A stretch of DNA of 35,191 nt, taken from an uncultured Neomegalonema sp. Its GTDB lineage: Bacteria > Pseudomonadota > Alphaproteobacteria > Rhodobacterales > Rhodobacteraceae. Below are positions 17,775 through 29,271 of this stretch, one piece after another. The notes below the pieces were generated by a model. It ran no database searches, was not told the origin of the DNA, and worked only from the letters and a program-made list of their open reading frames with translations. The translations under genes and the position numbers were made by a program. The number at the start of each line of letters is the position of its first letter. Position 1 is the first letter of the stretch. The stretch is taken from the NCBI GenBank assembly GCA_937927905.1, contig CALFWP010000143.1:1-35191 (forward strand), written 5' to 3'.

Positions 17775-17937
17775 ATGGAACCTCCATTCTCGCGGTGAAG
17801 GGTGAACCTTGCCCCTTACCGTCTCCCGAGAGTCCTATCCATGGTTCAATCTGCTCATAAATTATAGGAGCATTCGTTCTAACGCCCACATCCGCAAAGC
17901 AGCGAAAATGGGCGAATTCTGATTCCGGAAAACGTAA

Positions 17938-18327
17938 TTAGACGCGGCGACGTTTCGGCGGACGACAACCGTTATGGGGAATCGGCGTAACGTCACGAAT
18001 TGACGTTACCGTAAAACCAATCGCCTGAAGTGCACGAAGAGCTGACTCACGGCCCGAGCCCGGTCCCTGTACCAAAACTTCCAACGTACGCATTCCGTGT
18101 TCCTGAGCCTTTTTACCGGCATCTTCAGCAGCCATCTGCGCAGCATAAGGCGTGGATTTTCTGGATCCCTTGAAGCCCATGTTACCCGCAGAAGACCACG
18201 AAATCGCATTTCCCTGAGCGTCGGAAATTGTGATCATCGTGTTATTGAAACTTGAATTCACATGCGCAACACCGGTCGCAATATTTTTGCGCTCTTTACG
18301 TTTGATGCGTGCCTTATCTCTCGCCAT
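17938..18327 (-). CDS. rpsK: 30S ribosomal protein S11
   Basis: [50 protein letters not shown] ... [18 protein letters not shown]. Confidence 0.98.
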   Translation of the reverse strand: MARDKARIKRKERKNIATGVAHVNSSFNNTMITISDAQGNAISWSSAGNMGFKGSRKSTPYAAQMAAEDAGKKAQEHGMRTLEVLVQGPGSGRESALRALQAIGFTVTSIRDVTPIPHNGCRPPKRRRV

Positions 18328-18339
18328 TGCAGTCGATCC

Positions 18340-18708
18340 TTATTTCTTTTTACCGGCAATGGCCTTTGCAGGGCCTTTACGTGTGCGTGCATTTGTATGA
18401 GTCCGCTGTCCGCGCACCGGTAATCCGCGACGATGACGCAAACCACGGTAACACCCGAGGTCCATAAGACGTTTTACATTCATAGAAGTCTGACGACGCA
18501 GATCGCCTTCAACCGTGTAGTCCGCATCAATTGTTTCGCGCACTTTCAGAATTTCGGGATCTGACAAATCATTTACACGGCGCGTCGAATCAATACCCAC
18601 CTTTTCACAGATGTCGGATGCCGCATGCGGCCCGATTCCGTGAATATAGGTCAGTGCGATCACAACACGCTTATTCGTCGGTATATTGACACCTGCAATA
18701 CGGGCCAC
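18340..18708 (-). CDS. rpsM: 30S ribosomal protein S13
   Basis: (V/M)[28 protein letters not shown] start at 18708 gives 122 aa; the ORF-track extension to 18747 is unlikely. Confidence 0.97.
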   Translation of the reverse strand: MARIAGVNIPTNKRVVIALTYIHGIGPHAASDICEKVGIDSTRRVNDLSDPEILKVRETIDADYTVEGDLRRQTSMNVKRLMDLGCYRGLRHRRGLPVRGQRTHTNARTRKGPAKAIAGKKK

Positions 18709-18765
18709 TGTATTTTCTCCGTCTCGGAAGCGGCGGGCATACCCCAATCCGCTGTCATGTTCAAG

Positions 18766-19413
18766 TTACGCGGTAATCACCGCATCAATCTGTTTCGTCA
18801 CGTCTTCAATCGCCGCCATTCCGTCCACAATGCGCAAAGCATTTTTTGCGTGGTAATACCCGATCAGCGGAGCAGTATCTTTATAATAATTCAGCAAACG
18901 GGCACGAAAGGCTTCCACTGTATCGTCTTCCCGTTGCCGCATTTCGGAACGGCCACAAACATCGCAGACATTCTCAACTTTCGGCTTTTTATAGCTGCTG
19001 TGATATCCCTCACCGCAGTTACCGCAGGTATACCTGCCTGTGATCCGTTCAATGAGCTGATCATTGTCACATCGCATCTCAACAACGGCATCCAGGCGGA
19101 TGCCTTTCTCAGACAGCATAGCTTCAAAGGCATCCGCCTGGCCGAGCGTACGCGGAAAACCGTCAAAAATAATGCCGTCCTGGGCGTCGGGATCATCCAG
19201 TCTGTCAGAAACGATACCAACAACAATGTCATCTGGAACCAGATCGCCACGGTCAATGAGTTCTTTGGCCTTTAAGCCTGTCTCGGTCCCTGCAGCGACG
19301 GCATCACGCAACATGTCTCCAGTCGAAAGCTGCATCAATTGTAGTTTATCAACCAGCAAACGTGCCTGGGTTCCTTTTCCGGCACCTGGCGGACCGAGCA
19401 GGATCATATTCAC
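18766..19413 (-). CDS. adk: Adenylate kinase with 4-Cys lid
   Basis: MNMILLGPPGAGKGTQARLL, DGFPRTLGQADAFE, lid CGNCGEGYH...CDVCG. Confidence 0.97.
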   Translation of the reverse strand: MNMILLGPPGAGKGTQARLLVDKLQLMQLSTGDMLRDAVAAGTETGLKAKELIDRGDLVPDDIVVGIVSDRLDDPDAQDGIIFDGFPRTLGQADAFEAMLSEKGIRLDAVVEMRCDNDQLIERITGRYTCGNCGEGYHSSYKKPKVENVCDVCGRSEMRQREDDTVEAFRARLLNYYKDTAPLIGYYHAKNALRIVDGMAAIEDVTKQIDAVITA

Positions 19414-20738
19414 CGCTTCTTACCCCGCAACTTCGAACGCTGAATCAGACCCTCATACTGGTGCGCAAGCAAATGACTTTGAATTTGTGAAACTGTGTCC
19501 ATCGTCACACTCACAACAATAAGTAATGACGTTCCACCAAAATAAAAAGGTACTTGCCAATTCGCAGTCAGAATTTCGGGCAGCAAACAAACAAGAGCAA
19601 GGTACGCCGCACCAACAACTGTCAAACGTGTTAACACATAGTCAAGATATTCTGCGGTGCGTTTTCCTGGTCGAATGCCCGGAATAAAACCGCCATGACG
19701 CTTAAGATTTTCCGACACTTCTTCTGGATTGAAAACAACAGCGGTATAAAAGAACGCGAAAAACACGATACCCGCAACGTAAAGCGCAAGATACGCAGGT
19801 TGTCCGCGACCAAGATAGGCCGTAACTGTTGTCAGCCAATCGGGTCCGCCCGCAGAAGAAAAGCTTGCGGCAGTTAGTGGCAAAAGCAGTAGAGAAGAGG
19901 CAAAAATCGGTGGAATAACGCCCGCAGTATTGACCTTCAAAGGCAAATGACTGCTTTCACCACCAACCATTTGCTGTGGTCCGACTTGCCGTTTGGGATA
20001 TTGAATAAGGATACGGCGCTGTGCGCGCTCCATAAATACCACAAATCCGATTGTCGCAAACGCCAGGATGATAATGCCAAGTATTATCGCGGTGGAGATC
20101 TGACCCTGCGAACTCAATTGTAAAGTCTGAGCAATGGCACCAGGCAACTCAGCGACAATACCTGCAAAAATAATCAGCGATATACCATTACCGATACCAC
20201 GCGCGGTAATCTGCTCACCAAGCCACATCAAAAGGACCGTGCCGCCGACAAGAGAGATTACAGTAGTAACGATAAAAAACGCACCGGGTTCGGACGCAAC
20301 ACTGGTGTTCAAACCCGCAGCAATGCCCCATCCCTGCAATGTCGCCAGAATTACGGTTCCGTAGCGGGTCCACTGATTAATTTTTTTGCGACCCTGCTCA
20401 CCCTCTTTCTTCAATTTTTCCAGCGATGGCACCATAGAAGTCATCAGCTGCATAATAATCGAAGCAGAGATATACGGCATGATACCAAGTGCAAAGATTG
20501 ACATGCGGCTGATTGCGCCGCCACCGAAGGTATTAAAAATATCCAGAATGCCGCCACGGAACTGTTCTAGCAAATCAGCAACCCGCACCGGATCAATACC
20601 CGGCAAGGGAAGATAAGTCCCAAACCGGTATACAATCAGAATACACAACGTGAAAAGAATACGACTCTGAAGGTCTTTGGCTTTGCCAAAGGCCGACCAG
20701 CTCATATTTGCAGCGAGTTGTTCAGCGGCCGAGGCCAT
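19410..20738 (-). CDS. secY: Preprotein translocase subunit SecY
   Basis: YRFGTYLPLPGIDP, NTFGGGAISRMSIFALGIMPYISASIIMQL, MVGGESSHLPLKVNTAGVIPPIFASS, FNPEEVSENLKRHGGFIPGIRPGKRTAEYLD. Confidence 0.98.
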   Translation of the reverse strand: MASAAEQLAANMSWSAFGKAKDLQSRILFTLCILIVYRFGTYLPLPGIDPVRVADLLEQFRGGILDIFNTFGGGAISRMSIFALGIMPYISASIIMQLMTSMVPSLEKLKKEGEQGRKKINQWTRYGTVILATLQGWGIAAGLNTSVASEPGAFFIVTTVISLVGGTVLLMWLGEQITARGIGNGISLIIFAGIVAELPGAIAQTLQLSSQGQISTAIILGIIILAFATIGFVVFMERAQRRILIQYPKRQVGPQQMVGGESSHLPLKVNTAGVIPPIFASSLLLLPLTAASFSSAGGPDWLTTVTAYLGRGQPAYLALYVAGIVFFAFFYTAVVFNPEEVSENLKRHGGFIPGIRPGKRTAEYLDYVLTRLTVVGAAYLALVCLLPEILTANWQVPFYFGGTSLLIVVSVTMDTVSQIQSHLLAHQYEGLIQRSKLRGKKR

Positions 20739-20761
20739 GGGTTAACTCCGCACGTAAACTT

Positions 20762-21265
20762 TTAAGAATCAGACTTAGACGCTGCAGCTTCAGGCGCAAC
20801 AACTTTTGGTGCAATTGTCACAGCCCCGCCAGCAGCCTCGACAGCCTTAACAGCAGCTTCCGAAGCACCCGAAGCAGTAATTTTCAGACTTACCTTCAGT
20901 TCACCTTTGGCGAGTACTCTTACACCATGGGTCTTGGCCCGGCGAACAACTCCGCTTTTGATCAGAACATCCTCATTGATCTCGGCAGACGCATCAAGCG
21001 CGCCACGATCTACAGCGGCCTGCAGCTGACCAAGATTCACAATAGAATATTGCTTGCGGAAGATGTTGTTAAAACCGCGTTTCGGCAAACGGCGGTGAAT
21101 AGGCATTTGACCGCCTTCAAATCCTTTGATCGCAACACCTGAACGTGATGTCTGGCCTTTAATGCCGCGTCCTGCAGTTTTACCAAGGCCGGATCCTGGA
21201 CCGCGTGCAACACGCTTTTTACGCTTTGTCGCACCTGGAAAATCGCGAATATCATTCAATTTCAT
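20762..21265 (-). CDS. rplO: 50S ribosomal protein L15
   Basis: [43 protein letters not shown]. Confidence 0.98.
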   Translation of the reverse strand: MKLNDIRDFPGATKRKKRVARGPGSGLGKTAGRGIKGQTSRSGVAIKGFEGGQMPIHRRLPKRGFNNIFRKQYSIVNLGQLQAAVDRGALDASAEINEDVLIKSGVVRRAKTHGVRVLAKGELKVSLKITASGASEAAVKAVEAAGGAVTIAPKVVAPEAAASKSDS

Positions 21266-21345
21266 GACGCTCTCCTTTGCCGGATATTCAAATGCGCGTC
21301 ATGCAGCACAAGAACCCACAGCTTCAACTTTTGGTCAGCGGGACA

Positions 21346-21528
21346 TTAACCTTCGCTGACGATCTCCACAAGATGCGGAATTTTACGTATCATGCCCCGA
21401 ACTTCAGCTGTGTCCTCCAACTCACGGGTGCGGTGCATCTTATTCAAACCAAGACCGATCAAAGTCGCGCGCTGATCTTTCGGGCGGCGTATCGGGCTGC
21501 CGACTTGTTTTACGGTAATCTTAGGCAC
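21346..21528 (-). CDS. rpmD: 50S ribosomal protein L30
   Basis: (V/M)[42 protein letters not shown] start at 21528 overlaps the rpsE stop (GTGCCTAA) and gives 60 aa. Confidence 0.93.
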   Translation of the reverse strand: MPKITVKQVGSPIRRPKDQRATLIGLGLNKMHRTRELEDTAEVRGMIRKIPHLVEIVSEG

Positions 21529-22099
21529 CGGCACTCTCCTCGGCTTGAGGGACAACAGCATCAGCAGATTGTACGGATGTTTCCTGACGTCTGCCAATGA
21601 TATCAGCAACCTTCATACCGCGACGTGCAGCAACCTGACGCGGGCTGTTTTCGCTTTGCAGGCCCTGAATAGTCGCACGAACCATGTTGTAAGGATTTTG
21701 CGACCCGGTGGATTTTGCGACAACATCACGAATGCCGAGCATTTCAAACACGGCACGCATAGGACCACCTGCGATGATCCCTGTTCCCTCCGGAGCGGAC
21801 CGCATAACAACTTTACCGGCGCCCCAACGACCCTTGGTGTCATGATGAAGGGTACGGCCTTCGCGAAGAGGTACCCGAATCATTTTCGTCTTGGCCTGTT
21901 CCGTAGCTTTTCGGATTGCCTCTGGAACCTCGCGGGCTTTGCCCTTACCAAAACCGACGCGCCCCTTTTGATCCCCTACGACCACAAGGGCAGCAAATCC
22001 GAAACGACGTCCGCCTTTCACAACCTTGGCAACACGGTTGATATGAACAAGGCGATCCTGAAATTCGGACTGTTCTTCGTCTCTGTCTCTACGTGCCAT
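21521..22099 (-). CDS. rpsE: 30S ribosomal protein S5
   Basis: [49 protein letters not shown]. Confidence 0.98.
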   Translation of the reverse strand: MARRDRDEEQSEFQDRLVHINRVAKVVKGGRRFGFAALVVVGDQKGRVGFGKGKAREVPEAIRKATEQAKTKMIRVPLREGRTLHHDTKGRWGAGKVVMRSAPEGTGIIAGGPMRAVFEMLGIRDVVAKSTGSQNPYNMVRATIQGLQSENSPRQVAARRGMKVADIIGRRQETSVQSADAVVPQAEESAGA

Positions 22100-22111
22100 C
22101 CGGCAAACTCC

Positions 22112-22471
22112 TTAGAATTTCAGACCCGCTTCACGCGCGGCGTCGGCCAATGCCTTAACGCGTCCGTGAAACAGGTAACCGCTACGGTCAAAAACGACTT
22201 CCTCAACACCGGCGGCCTTCGCGCGCTCTGCAATCAGAGCACCCACCTTAGAAGCCGAATCCACTGTTGCTACACCGCGAAGCGACAATGATTTATCCAG
22301 TGTCGATGCAGCGGCCAACGTACGGCTTTGCTTATCATCGATGACCTGAGCATAAATATTTTTACCTGAACGGAATACGCTCAGACGAGGGCGGCCTGTA
22401 GCCACCTTTTTAAGCCGGTTGCGCACACGTAAACGGCGGCGCGCAAGGGCTGATTGGTTCGAATTCGCCAT
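22112..22471 (-). CDS. rplR: 50S ribosomal protein L18
   Basis: [20 protein letters not shown] ... [28 protein letters not shown]. Confidence 0.98.
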   Translation of the reverse strand: MANSNQSALARRRLRVRNRLKKVATGRPRLSVFRSGKNIYAQVIDDKQSRTLAAASTLDKSLSLRGVATVDSASKVGALIAERAKAAGVEEVVFDRSGYLFHGRVKALADAAREAGLKF

Positions 22472-22483
22472 GATCTCCGGCCC

Positions 22484-23017
22484 TTACTTCTTCTTGCCTT
22501 CCTTACGGAAAATATATTCGTCCGAATAACGTATGCCTTTGCCCTTATATGGCTCCGGCTTACGCCATTCACGGATATTTGCCGCGACCTGACCAACGAG
22601 CTGCTGATCAATTCCGGAGACTTCAATCTCCGTAGGTTTCGGCGTTTTTACTTCGATGCCATCGGGAATATTAAAATCCACATCGTGTGAATAACCGAGT
22701 GACAATTTCAGAACTTTACCCTGAACCGCAGCACGATAACCGACGCCCGTGATCTCCAGCTTTTTCATAAAGCCTTCGCTTACACCTTTCATGCAATTTG
22801 CCACCTGTGTACGGGACATACCCCACATCTGGCGCGCACGTTTGCTGTCATCGGCAGGTTTTACGACAACGGCACCGTCATCCATCATGACACTGACTTC
22901 ATCAGGCACCGTAAAGCTACGCAAACCCTTCGGCCCTTTGGCTTCTACTGTCTGACCGTTTAGTTTGATCTCAACACCTTTCGGTGTTTCAACCGGTTGT
23001 TTTCCAATTCGGGACAT
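22484..23017 (-). CDS. rplF: 50S ribosomal protein L6
   Basis: [17 protein letters not shown] ... [23 protein letters not shown]. Confidence 0.98.
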   Translation of the reverse strand: MSRIGKQPVETPKGVEIKLNGQTVEAKGPKGLRSFTVPDEVSVMMDDGAVVVKPADDSKRARQMWGMSRTQVANCMKGVSEGFMKKLEITGVGYRAAVQGKVLKLSLGYSHDVDFNIPDGIEVKTPKPTEIEVSGIDQQLVGQVAANIREWRKPEPYKGKGIRYSDEYIFRKEGKKK

Positions 23018-23053
23018 ATCAAAGTCTCACTTTTCTAGGTGCTGCGGCTTCAC

Positions 23054-23452
23054 TTAGAAGACTGTGCACAACACCTCGCCCCCGACATTCGCATCGCGGG
23101 CATTGGAATCCGACATAACACCTTTTGGCGTCGACAAAATCGTAACACCAAGACCGTTGCGAACACGCGGCATGTCTTTTACGTTGCTGTAAACACGACG
23201 GCCGGGAGTCGATACCCGTTTGAGTTCGCGGATAACCGGCTGTCCGTCATAGTATTTCAGCGAAATTTCAAATTCAGAATGATTACCTTCCGATACATTT
23301 TCGTACCCCCGGATAAAACCTTCTGACTTAAGAACGTCTAGTACCCAGCCGCGCAATTTCGAAGCAGGAGTACGGACTGTAGATTTTCCGCGCATTTGAG
23401 AGTTGCGGATACGGCTTAACATGTCACCGATAGGATCGTTGATAAATGGCAT
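23054..23452 (-). CDS. rpsH: 30S ribosomal protein S8
   Basis: [29 protein letters not shown] ... [32 protein letters not shown]. Confidence 0.98.
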   Translation of the reverse strand: MPFINDPIGDMLSRIRNSQMRGKSTVRTPASKLRGWVLDVLKSEGFIRGYENVSEGNHSEFEISLKYYDGQPVIRELKRVSTPGRRVYSNVKDMPRVRNGLGVTILSTPKGVMSDSNARDANVGGEVLCTVF

Positions 23453-23465
23453 CGCTACGACTCCC

Positions 23466-23771
23466 TTACCAGCTCGATTTCGTCATGCCGGGGATCATAC
23501 CCTGGCTGGCGAGTTCGCGCAGGGCGATACGTGACATTTTCAGCTTGCGGTAATACCCGCGCGGTCGACCGGACACTTCACACCGATTACGCAAGCGGTT
23601 CGGGGCCGAGTTTCGCGGCAGCTCCGCAAGTTTCATACGCGCGGCAAAACGCTCTTCAGGCGAGACTGACTCGTCGTTCGCAATTGCTTTCAGAGCCGCA
23701 CGCTTCCCGGCATATTTAGCAACAAGGCGCTCGCGCTTTTTTTGCGTCTGTATTGTTCCGTCTTTAGCCAT
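23466..23771 (-). CDS. rpsN: 30S ribosomal protein S14
   Basis: [30 protein letters not shown] ... [41 protein letters not shown]. The track ORF to 23996 is an overlapping extension. Confidence 0.97.
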   Translation of the reverse strand: MAKDGTIQTQKKRERLVAKYAGKRAALKAIANDESVSPEERFAARMKLAELPRNSAPNRLRNRCEVSGRPRGYYRKLKMSRIALRELASQGMIPGMTKSSW

Positions 23772-23772
23772 A

Positions 23773-24351
23773 TCAGCTTTCTCCCCCGTCACGTTTCGGG
23801 AACGGCATGTTAAATTCACGCAGCAAGGCACGCGCATGATCGTCCTGGCTTGCCGTTGTGCAGATAATAATATCCATGCCCCGGATTTTATCGACCTTGT
23901 CGTATTCAATCTCAGGGAAGATAATGTGTTCTTTGATGCCCATGGCATAGTTACCACGACCGTCAAAGCTGGTGTCTTTGACACCACGAAAATCACGGAT
24001 ACGCGGCATCGCGATCATAATCAGACGATCAAGGAAGTCATACATGCGGGCACCGCGCAATGTTACCTTGACGCCGAGTGGCATGCCTTCGCGGACTTTA
24101 AAACCTGCAATGGAATTCTTAGCACGTGTAACAACAGGACTTTGACCTGCAATGGCTTCCATTTCCGCAGCCGCTGCTTTAACCCGCTTGGTGTCCTGAA
24201 CAGCGTCGCCGACACCCATATTCAAAACGATCTTTTCAAGCTTGGGAATCTGCATGTCATTTTTAAAACCGAACTCGGACTTAAGTTTTGTCCGGATTTC
24301 AGAATCATAAAGAGCTCGCAGACGCGGTACATATGTCGATCCATCAGCCAT
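23773..24351 (-). CDS. rplE: 50S ribosomal protein L5
   Basis: [18 protein letters not shown] ... [38 protein letters not shown]. Confidence 0.97.
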   Translation of the reverse strand: MADGSTYVPRLRALYDSEIRTKLKSEFGFKNDMQIPKLEKIVLNMGVGDAVQDTKRVKAAAAEMEAIAGQSPVVTRAKNSIAGFKVREGMPLGVKVTLRGARMYDFLDRLIMIAMPRIRDFRGVKDTSFDGRGNYAMGIKEHIIFPEIEYDKVDKIRGMDIIICTTASQDDHARALLREFNMPFPKRDGGES

Positions 24352-24658
24352 CAATCACTTCTCCCGATTTTTTGGCGAAACGGACTTTTTTACCGTCCTC
24401 GATTTTAAAACCAACGCGCGTCGGTCCACCGTCTTTTGGATCAACCAAAGCAATGTTGGACAATTGAATGGGAGCGGATTTTGAGATCCGGCCACCTTGG
24501 CTTGTCTGGCTTTGCTTGGTGTGGCGTACACGGGTGTTGATGCCGGTAACAATCGCACGGCCCTCGGCGGGAATAACTGTTTCGATCTCACCCTCCTGGC
24601 CCTTATCGCGGCCAGTCAGAACAACCACCTTGTCACCCTTTTTAAGCTTTGCAGCCAT
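24344..24658 (-). CDS. rplX: 50S ribosomal protein L24
   Basis: [35 protein letters not shown] overlap with rplN. Confidence 0.97.
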   Translation of the reverse strand: MAAKLKKGDKVVVLTGRDKGQEGEIETVIPAEGRAIVTGINTRVRHTKQSQTSQGGRISKSAPIQLSNIALVDPKDGGPTRVGFKIEDGKKVRFAKKSGEVIDG

Positions 24659-25026
24659 CACAGAACCTCCGGTGCAAGGGAGATGATCTTCATGTAATTC
24701 TTCGCCCGTAATTCACGTGGCACAGGACCGAAGATACGGGTTCCCATAGGCTCGTTGTTGTTGTTCAAAATCACAGCGGAATTCGTATCAAACCGTATTA
24801 CTGTTCCGTCAGGCCGACGAATAGCTTTGGATGTACGGACAACAACGGCTTTCCGTACCTCACCCTTTTTGACACGACCACGCGGAATAGCTTCTTTTAC
24901 AGAAACGACGATAACATCGCCGACATGGGCATAACGGCGCTTTGCACCACCCAATACCTTAATGCACTGTACCCGGCGGGCACCGCTGTTATCAGCGACC
25001 GTCAGATTTGATTGCATCTGGATCAT
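24658..25026 (-). CDS. rplN: 50S ribosomal protein L14
   Basis: [50 protein letters not shown]. Confidence 0.98.
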   Translation of the reverse strand: MIQMQSNLTVADNSGARRVQCIKVLGGAKRRYAHVGDVIVVSVKEAIPRGRVKKGEVRKAVVVRTSKAIRRPDGTVIRFDTNSAVILNNNNEPMGTRIFGPVPRELRAKNYMKIISLAPEVL

Positions 25027-25097
25027 AGTTAGCCTCCAGACCTAATCCCATCACCTAAAAGGATCGGGAGCGGTTTCATAGAGCCGGAAATTTGCGA

Positions 25098-25337
25098 TTA
25101 CTCAGCAGAGTCTGTCACAAGCTCCCAGCGTTTCAATTTAGAAATCGGTGCGCATTCACGAATACGAACCGTCTGTCCTTCTTTCGCAGCATTTGAAGCA
25201 TCATGTGCGTGATATTTCTTCGAACTCCGGATCGTTTTTTTCAGGACCGGATGACGGAAGCGACGCTCGACATTCACGACAATTGTTTTGTCGTTTTTCT
25301 CACTGACAACCGTTCCCTGAAGAATTCTTTTGGGCAT
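25098..25337 (-). CDS. rpsQ: 30S ribosomal protein S17
   Basis: [46 protein letters not shown]. Confidence 0.97.
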   Translation of the reverse strand: MPKRILQGTVVSEKNDKTIVVNVERRFRHPVLKKTIRSSKKYHAHDASNAAKEGQTVRIRECAPISKLKRWELVTDSAE

Positions 25338-25354
25338 CTGTGACTTTCCCCGCT

Positions 25355-25561
25355 CTATGCGGCACCCGCAGCATCGCGGGCCTTTTCGTTCAAGACTGTC
25401 ATGACCGTAGCAATCTGACGACGCACCGTGCGAACACGGGACGTATTTTCCAACTGCCCGGTTGCGCCCTGAAAGCGCAGGTTAAATTGTTCTTTTTTCA
25501 GCGTTACGAGTTCTTCCCGTAGCTGTTCAAGCGTTTTATCACGCAATTCCGCAGCGCTCAT
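25355..25561 (-). CDS. rpmC: 50S ribosomal protein L29
   Basis: [60 protein letters not shown]; 68 aa from the ATG at 25561. Confidence 0.96.
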   Translation of the reverse strand: MSAAELRDKTLEQLREELVTLKKEQFNLRFQGATGQLENTSRVRTVRRQIATVMTVLNEKARDAAGAA

Positions 25562-25613
25562 TGCGGCGTCCTTCCAACGATCACTAGGGGGATTAGCCCG
25601 AAAGCGTTCCCGA

Positions 25614-26027
25614 TCACCAATCTGTCCGCGCGACAAAGCGGCATTTCACAGGCAGTTTCATAGCTGCGAGTCGAAGCGCCTCTTGTGCAACAGGTTCTGT
25701 CACCCCGTCAATCTCAAACATGACCCGACCGGGTTTAACTTTCGCTGCCCAGTATTCAACAGAGCCCTTACCTTTACCCATACGGACTTCAGTAGGTTTT
25801 TTCGAAACAGGCACATCAGGAAAAATACGAATCCAAACACGGCCCTGACGTTTCATGTAACGCGTCATAGCACGACGGGCGGCCTCAATTTGACGTGCAG
25901 TTACCCGCTCCGGTTCAAGAGCTTTCAAACCGTATGAACCGAAGTTCAGATCTACGCCGCCTTTGGCTTCGCCCTTAATACGACCCTTATGGGCCTTACG
26001 GTATTTCGTGCGCTTTGGTTGCAGCAT
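25614..26027 (-). CDS. rplP: 50S ribosomal protein L16
   Basis: [19 protein letters not shown] ... [43 protein letters not shown]. Confidence 0.98.
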   Translation of the reverse strand: MLQPKRTKYRKAHKGRIKGEAKGGVDLNFGSYGLKALEPERVTARQIEAARRAMTRYMKRQGRVWIRIFPDVPVSKKPTEVRMGKGKGSVEYWAAKVKPGRVMFEIDGVTEPVAQEALRLAAMKLPVKCRFVARTDW

Positions 26028-26039
26028 CTAATTTACTCC

Positions 26040-26777
26040 TCAGTCGCGATCACGGCGAGGTCCGCGACCACCGCCGGGACGTCCACCACCGCCGGGGCGA
26101 CCACCCTCTTGCAATTCCGCCGCACGCTTATCACGCGCCATTGGATCATGCTCAAGGATTTCACCTTTGAAGATCCAAACTTTAACACCACAAACACCGT
26201 AAGCGGTATGACCCGAAGCAGTTGCGTAATCCACATCGGCGCGCAAAGTATGAAGTGGCACACGCCCTTCACGATACCATTCTGTTCGGGCGATTTCAGC
26301 ACCACCGAGACGGCCACCGACATTGACACGAATACCCAATGCGCCCATACGCATGGCGTTTTGCACAGCACGTTTCATAGCACGGCGGAATGACACGCGG
26401 CGCTCAAGCTGTTGCGCAATATTTTCAGCGACCAGTTGCGCGTCAATCTCTGGCTTACGCACCTCTACAATGTTCAGGTGCAGTTCGCTTTCAGTGAACT
26501 TTGCAAGCTTTTGACGCAATTTTTCAATATCCGCGCCTTTTTTACCGATGATCACACCGGGACGACCAGCATGAATCGTAACGCGGCATTTTTTATGCGG
26601 ACGTTCAATGATTACACGGCTGATTGAAGCCTGCTTGCATTCCTTAAAGATAAACTCTCGAATTGCGATGTCTTCATGCAAAAGCTCACCGTATTCACGA
26701 GTATTCGCATACCAACGCGAATCCCATGTACGGTTGATCCCGAGGCGAATACCGATGGGATTAATCTTCTGTCCCAT
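26040..26777 (-). CDS. rpsC: 30S ribosomal protein S3
   Basis: [35 protein letters not shown] domain [21 protein letters not shown]; Gly/Arg/Pro-rich tail. Confidence 0.98.
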   Translation of the reverse strand: MGQKINPIGIRLGINRTWDSRWYANTREYGELLHEDIAIREFIFKECKQASISRVIIERPHKKCRVTIHAGRPGVIIGKKGADIEKLRQKLAKFTESELHLNIVEVRKPEIDAQLVAENIAQQLERRVSFRRAMKRAVQNAMRMGALGIRVNVGGRLGGAEIARTEWYREGRVPLHTLRADVDYATASGHTAYGVCGVKVWIFKGEILEHDPMARDKRAAELQEGGRPGGGGRPGGGRGPRRDRD

Positions 26778-27154
26778 TATGCAGACTCCTCTTCACGAAC
26801 CTTGATGGTCAATTGCGCAAACGGTTTAAGAATCTTGCCGAAGCGTCCCCGTGCACGAGGGCGGCCACGCTTAAGGGTAATATTCTTACCGACCCATGCT
26901 TCAGCAACCACGAGGCTGTCCACATCAAGACCGTGATTATTTTCAGCATTCGCAACAGCAGATTGCAGTGTCTTCTTTACGTCACCCGCAATACGCTTTT
27001 TGGAAAAGGTCAGCTCAGCCAAAGCTGTACCAACTGTTTTACCTCTGATTTGCTGCGCAACAAGATTTAGTTTCTGTGGGCTGACGCGGAGCATCCGGTT
27101 TACAGCCATGGCCTCATTATCCGCTACGCGGCGAGGATTGGTTTGCTTGCCCAT
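26777..27154 (-). CDS. rplV: 50S ribosomal protein L22
   Basis: [58 protein letters not shown]. Confidence 0.98.
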   Translation of the reverse strand: MGKQTNPRRVADNEAMAVNRMLRVSPQKLNLVAQQIRGKTVGTALAELTFSKKRIAGDVKKTLQSAVANAENNHGLDVDSLVVAEAWVGKNITLKRGRPRARGRFGKILKPFAQLTIKVREEESA

Positions 27155-27157
27155 CTC

Positions 27158-27436
27158 TTACTTCCGCTTCGCTTTTTTGTCAGCCGCATGGCCGTAATAG
27201 GTACGAGTTGGCGAGAATTCACCTAGTTTATGTCCAATCATATCCTCAGAGATGAGAACAGGAATGTGCTTTTTACCATTATGTACGCCAAAAGTAAGGC
27301 CTACAAATTGGGGAAGAATGGTCGAACGACGCGACCATGTTTTGATAATTTCTTTGCGGCCGCTTTCACGAACAGCTTCTGCTTTTTTAAGCAGATAACC
27401 ATCCACAAACGGGCCTTTCCAGACGGAACGAGGCAT
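27158..27436 (-). CDS. rpsS: 30S ribosomal protein S19
   Basis: [20 protein letters not shown] ... [50 protein letters not shown]. Confidence 0.98.
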   Translation of the reverse strand: MPRSVWKGPFVDGYLLKKAEAVRESGRKEIIKTWSRRSTILPQFVGLTFGVHNGKKHIPVLISEDMIGHKLGEFSPTRTYYGHAADKKAKRK

Positions 27437-27448
27437 GTCTGGCGCTCC

Positions 27449-28285
27449 TTATTTCTTCTTACGCGCGTGGCGGTTGCGGATGATGAGTTTATCAGTTGTC
27501 TTGTTATTCCGTGTACGCGGACCCTTGGTCGGCTTACCCCAAGGCGTAACCGGGTTACGACCACCTGACGTCCGGCCTTCACCACCACCATGCGGGTGAT
27601 CAATCGGGTTCATTGCGACACCTCGAACCGAAGGGCGCTTACCTTTCCAGCGCGTACGACCTGCTTTACCGAAATTTTGGTTTGAATGATCAGGATTAGA
27701 CACCGCACCGACTGTCGCCATGCATTCCTGTCGCACAAGGCGCAGTTCACCTGAACCAAGACGAATTTGAGCGTATCCGCCATCACGACCGACAAATTGA
27801 GCATAAGAACCGGCTGAACGGGCGATTTGCCCTCCCTTCATCGGCTTCATCTCTACATTGTGGATTATTGTACCAATAGGCATACCCGATAACGGCATCG
27901 CATTGCCAGGACGTATATCAACCTTCGCACCGGCTACGATCGTATCTCCAATAGCCAGTCTTTGAGGCGCAAGGATATAATTAATCTCACCATCGGTGTA
28001 TTTAATCAATGCAATGAATGCCGTCCGGTTGGGATCGTATTCAATCCGTTCAACGGTCGCGGGCATATCCCACTTACGTCTTTTAAAATCAACGATCCGG
28101 TATAGCTTCTTAGAACCACCGCCGATGCGTCGCGCCGTAATCCGGCCCGTATTATTCCGGCCACCCTTTTTTGTAAGACCTTGTGTCAAAGTCTTCTCAG
28201 GACGACCTTTATAAAGATCAGCGCGGTCAATCAGCACCAGCCCCCGCTGGCCCGGCGTCGTCGGCTTGTATTTCTTTAACGCCAT
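27449..28285 (-). CDS. rplB: 50S ribosomal protein L2
   Basis: [34 protein letters not shown] ... [40 protein letters not shown]. Confidence 0.98.
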   Translation of the reverse strand: MALKKYKPTTPGQRGLVLIDRADLYKGRPEKTLTQGLTKKGGRNNTGRITARRIGGGSKKLYRIVDFKRRKWDMPATVERIEYDPNRTAFIALIKYTDGEINYILAPQRLAIGDTIVAGAKVDIRPGNAMPLSGMPIGTIIHNVEMKPMKGGQIARSAGSYAQFVGRDGGYAQIRLGSGELRLVRQECMATVGAVSNPDHSNQNFGKAGRTRWKGKRPSVRGVAMNPIDHPHGGGEGRTSGGRNPVTPWGKPTKGPRTRNNKTTDKLIIRNRHARKKK

Positions 28286-28336
28286 GCTTTCTGTCTCCCG
28301 TGCGCAAGGCAGAACCTTGCAAACTTCATTAGGGCC

Positions 28337-28633
28337 TTAAAGGCCCGTCGTAACGTCAATCATTGCGCCGTCCTGCAGCGTAACAACAGCTTTCTTGATG
28401 TCTTTACGCTGACCACGGCGGCCACGGAAGACTTTACGCTTACCCTTTTGGATCAGCGTATTCACTTTCGTGACCTTAACATTGAACAGAGCCTCCACCG
28501 CGTCGCGGATAGAGCCTTTATCGGCATCGATGGCAACTTCGAAAACAACAGCATTTGATTCTGATGCGAGTGTTGATTTTTCGGTTACGATAGGACGACG
28601 GATAACATCGTAATGTTTCGTTTCCGCACTCAT
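28337..28633 (-). CDS. rplW: 50S ribosomal protein L23
   Basis: [53 protein letters not shown]. Confidence 0.97.
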   Translation of the reverse strand: MSAETKHYDVIRRPIVTEKSTLASESNAVVFEVAIDADKGSIRDAVEALFNVKVTKVNTLIQKGKRKVFRGRRGQRKDIKKAVVTLQDGAMIDVTTGL

Positions 28634-29271
28634 GACGCAGCCCCTTCTTTCGCGCCAAGACGCGCATTCAGAATATCAAGACCGGCCTTGGTCACAACCA
28701 GCGTATCTTTAAGCATTATGTCATACACATTGGCACCGCCACCTGGAAGCACATCGATGCCATTGAGGTTGCCGACAGCACGCGCAAACCCGCTATTAAG
28801 TTCCGCCCCATCGATAATGAGCGCTTTTTTAACACCGAGTTTTTCCAAATGCCCTTTAAGCGATCTGGTCTTGCCATCCTCAAGCAACGCCGAATCCAGC
28901 ACTATCAACTTTTTCGCTGCTACCTTATCCGACAATGCCATCTTCAAGCCAAGTGCACGTACTTTTTTTGGTAAATCATGAGCATGACTGCGGGATTTCG
29001 GGCCTTTATAGACACCACCGCCGCGGAAAATGGGCGCACCACGTGATCCGTGACGGGCACCGCCTGTACCTTTTTGACGATAGATCTTCTTCGTCGAGTA
29101 CTTAACCTCGGACCGGCCCTTTGTAGAATGCGTCCCTGCCTGGGCTCGCGCTCTTTGCCACCGTACAACACGGTGAAGAATATCAGCACGAGGCTCAACA
29201 GCGAAAATAGACTCATCAAGCTCCACATCACCGGCAACGCTTGCATCCAGTTTAAACACGTCGATTTTCAT
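28630..29271 (-). CDS. rplD: 50S ribosomal protein L4
   Basis: [58 protein letters not shown]. Confidence 0.98.
   Translation of the reverse strand: MKIDVFKLDASVAGDVELDESIFAVEPRADILHRVVRWQRARAQAGTHSTKGRSEVKYSTKKIYRQKGTGGARHGSRGAPIFRGGGVYKGPKSRSHAHDLPKKVRALGLKMALSDKVAAKKLIVLDSALLEDGKTRSLKGHLEKLGVKKALIIDGAELNSGFARAVGNLNGIDVLPGGGANVYDIMLKDTLVVTKAGLDILNARLGAKEGAAS

Noticed and set aside
23772-23996. Extended N-terminus of the S14 ORF ([13 protein letters not shown]...)
   Set aside because: Overlaps rplE in another frame; canonical S14 starts at MAKDGTIQ (23771).
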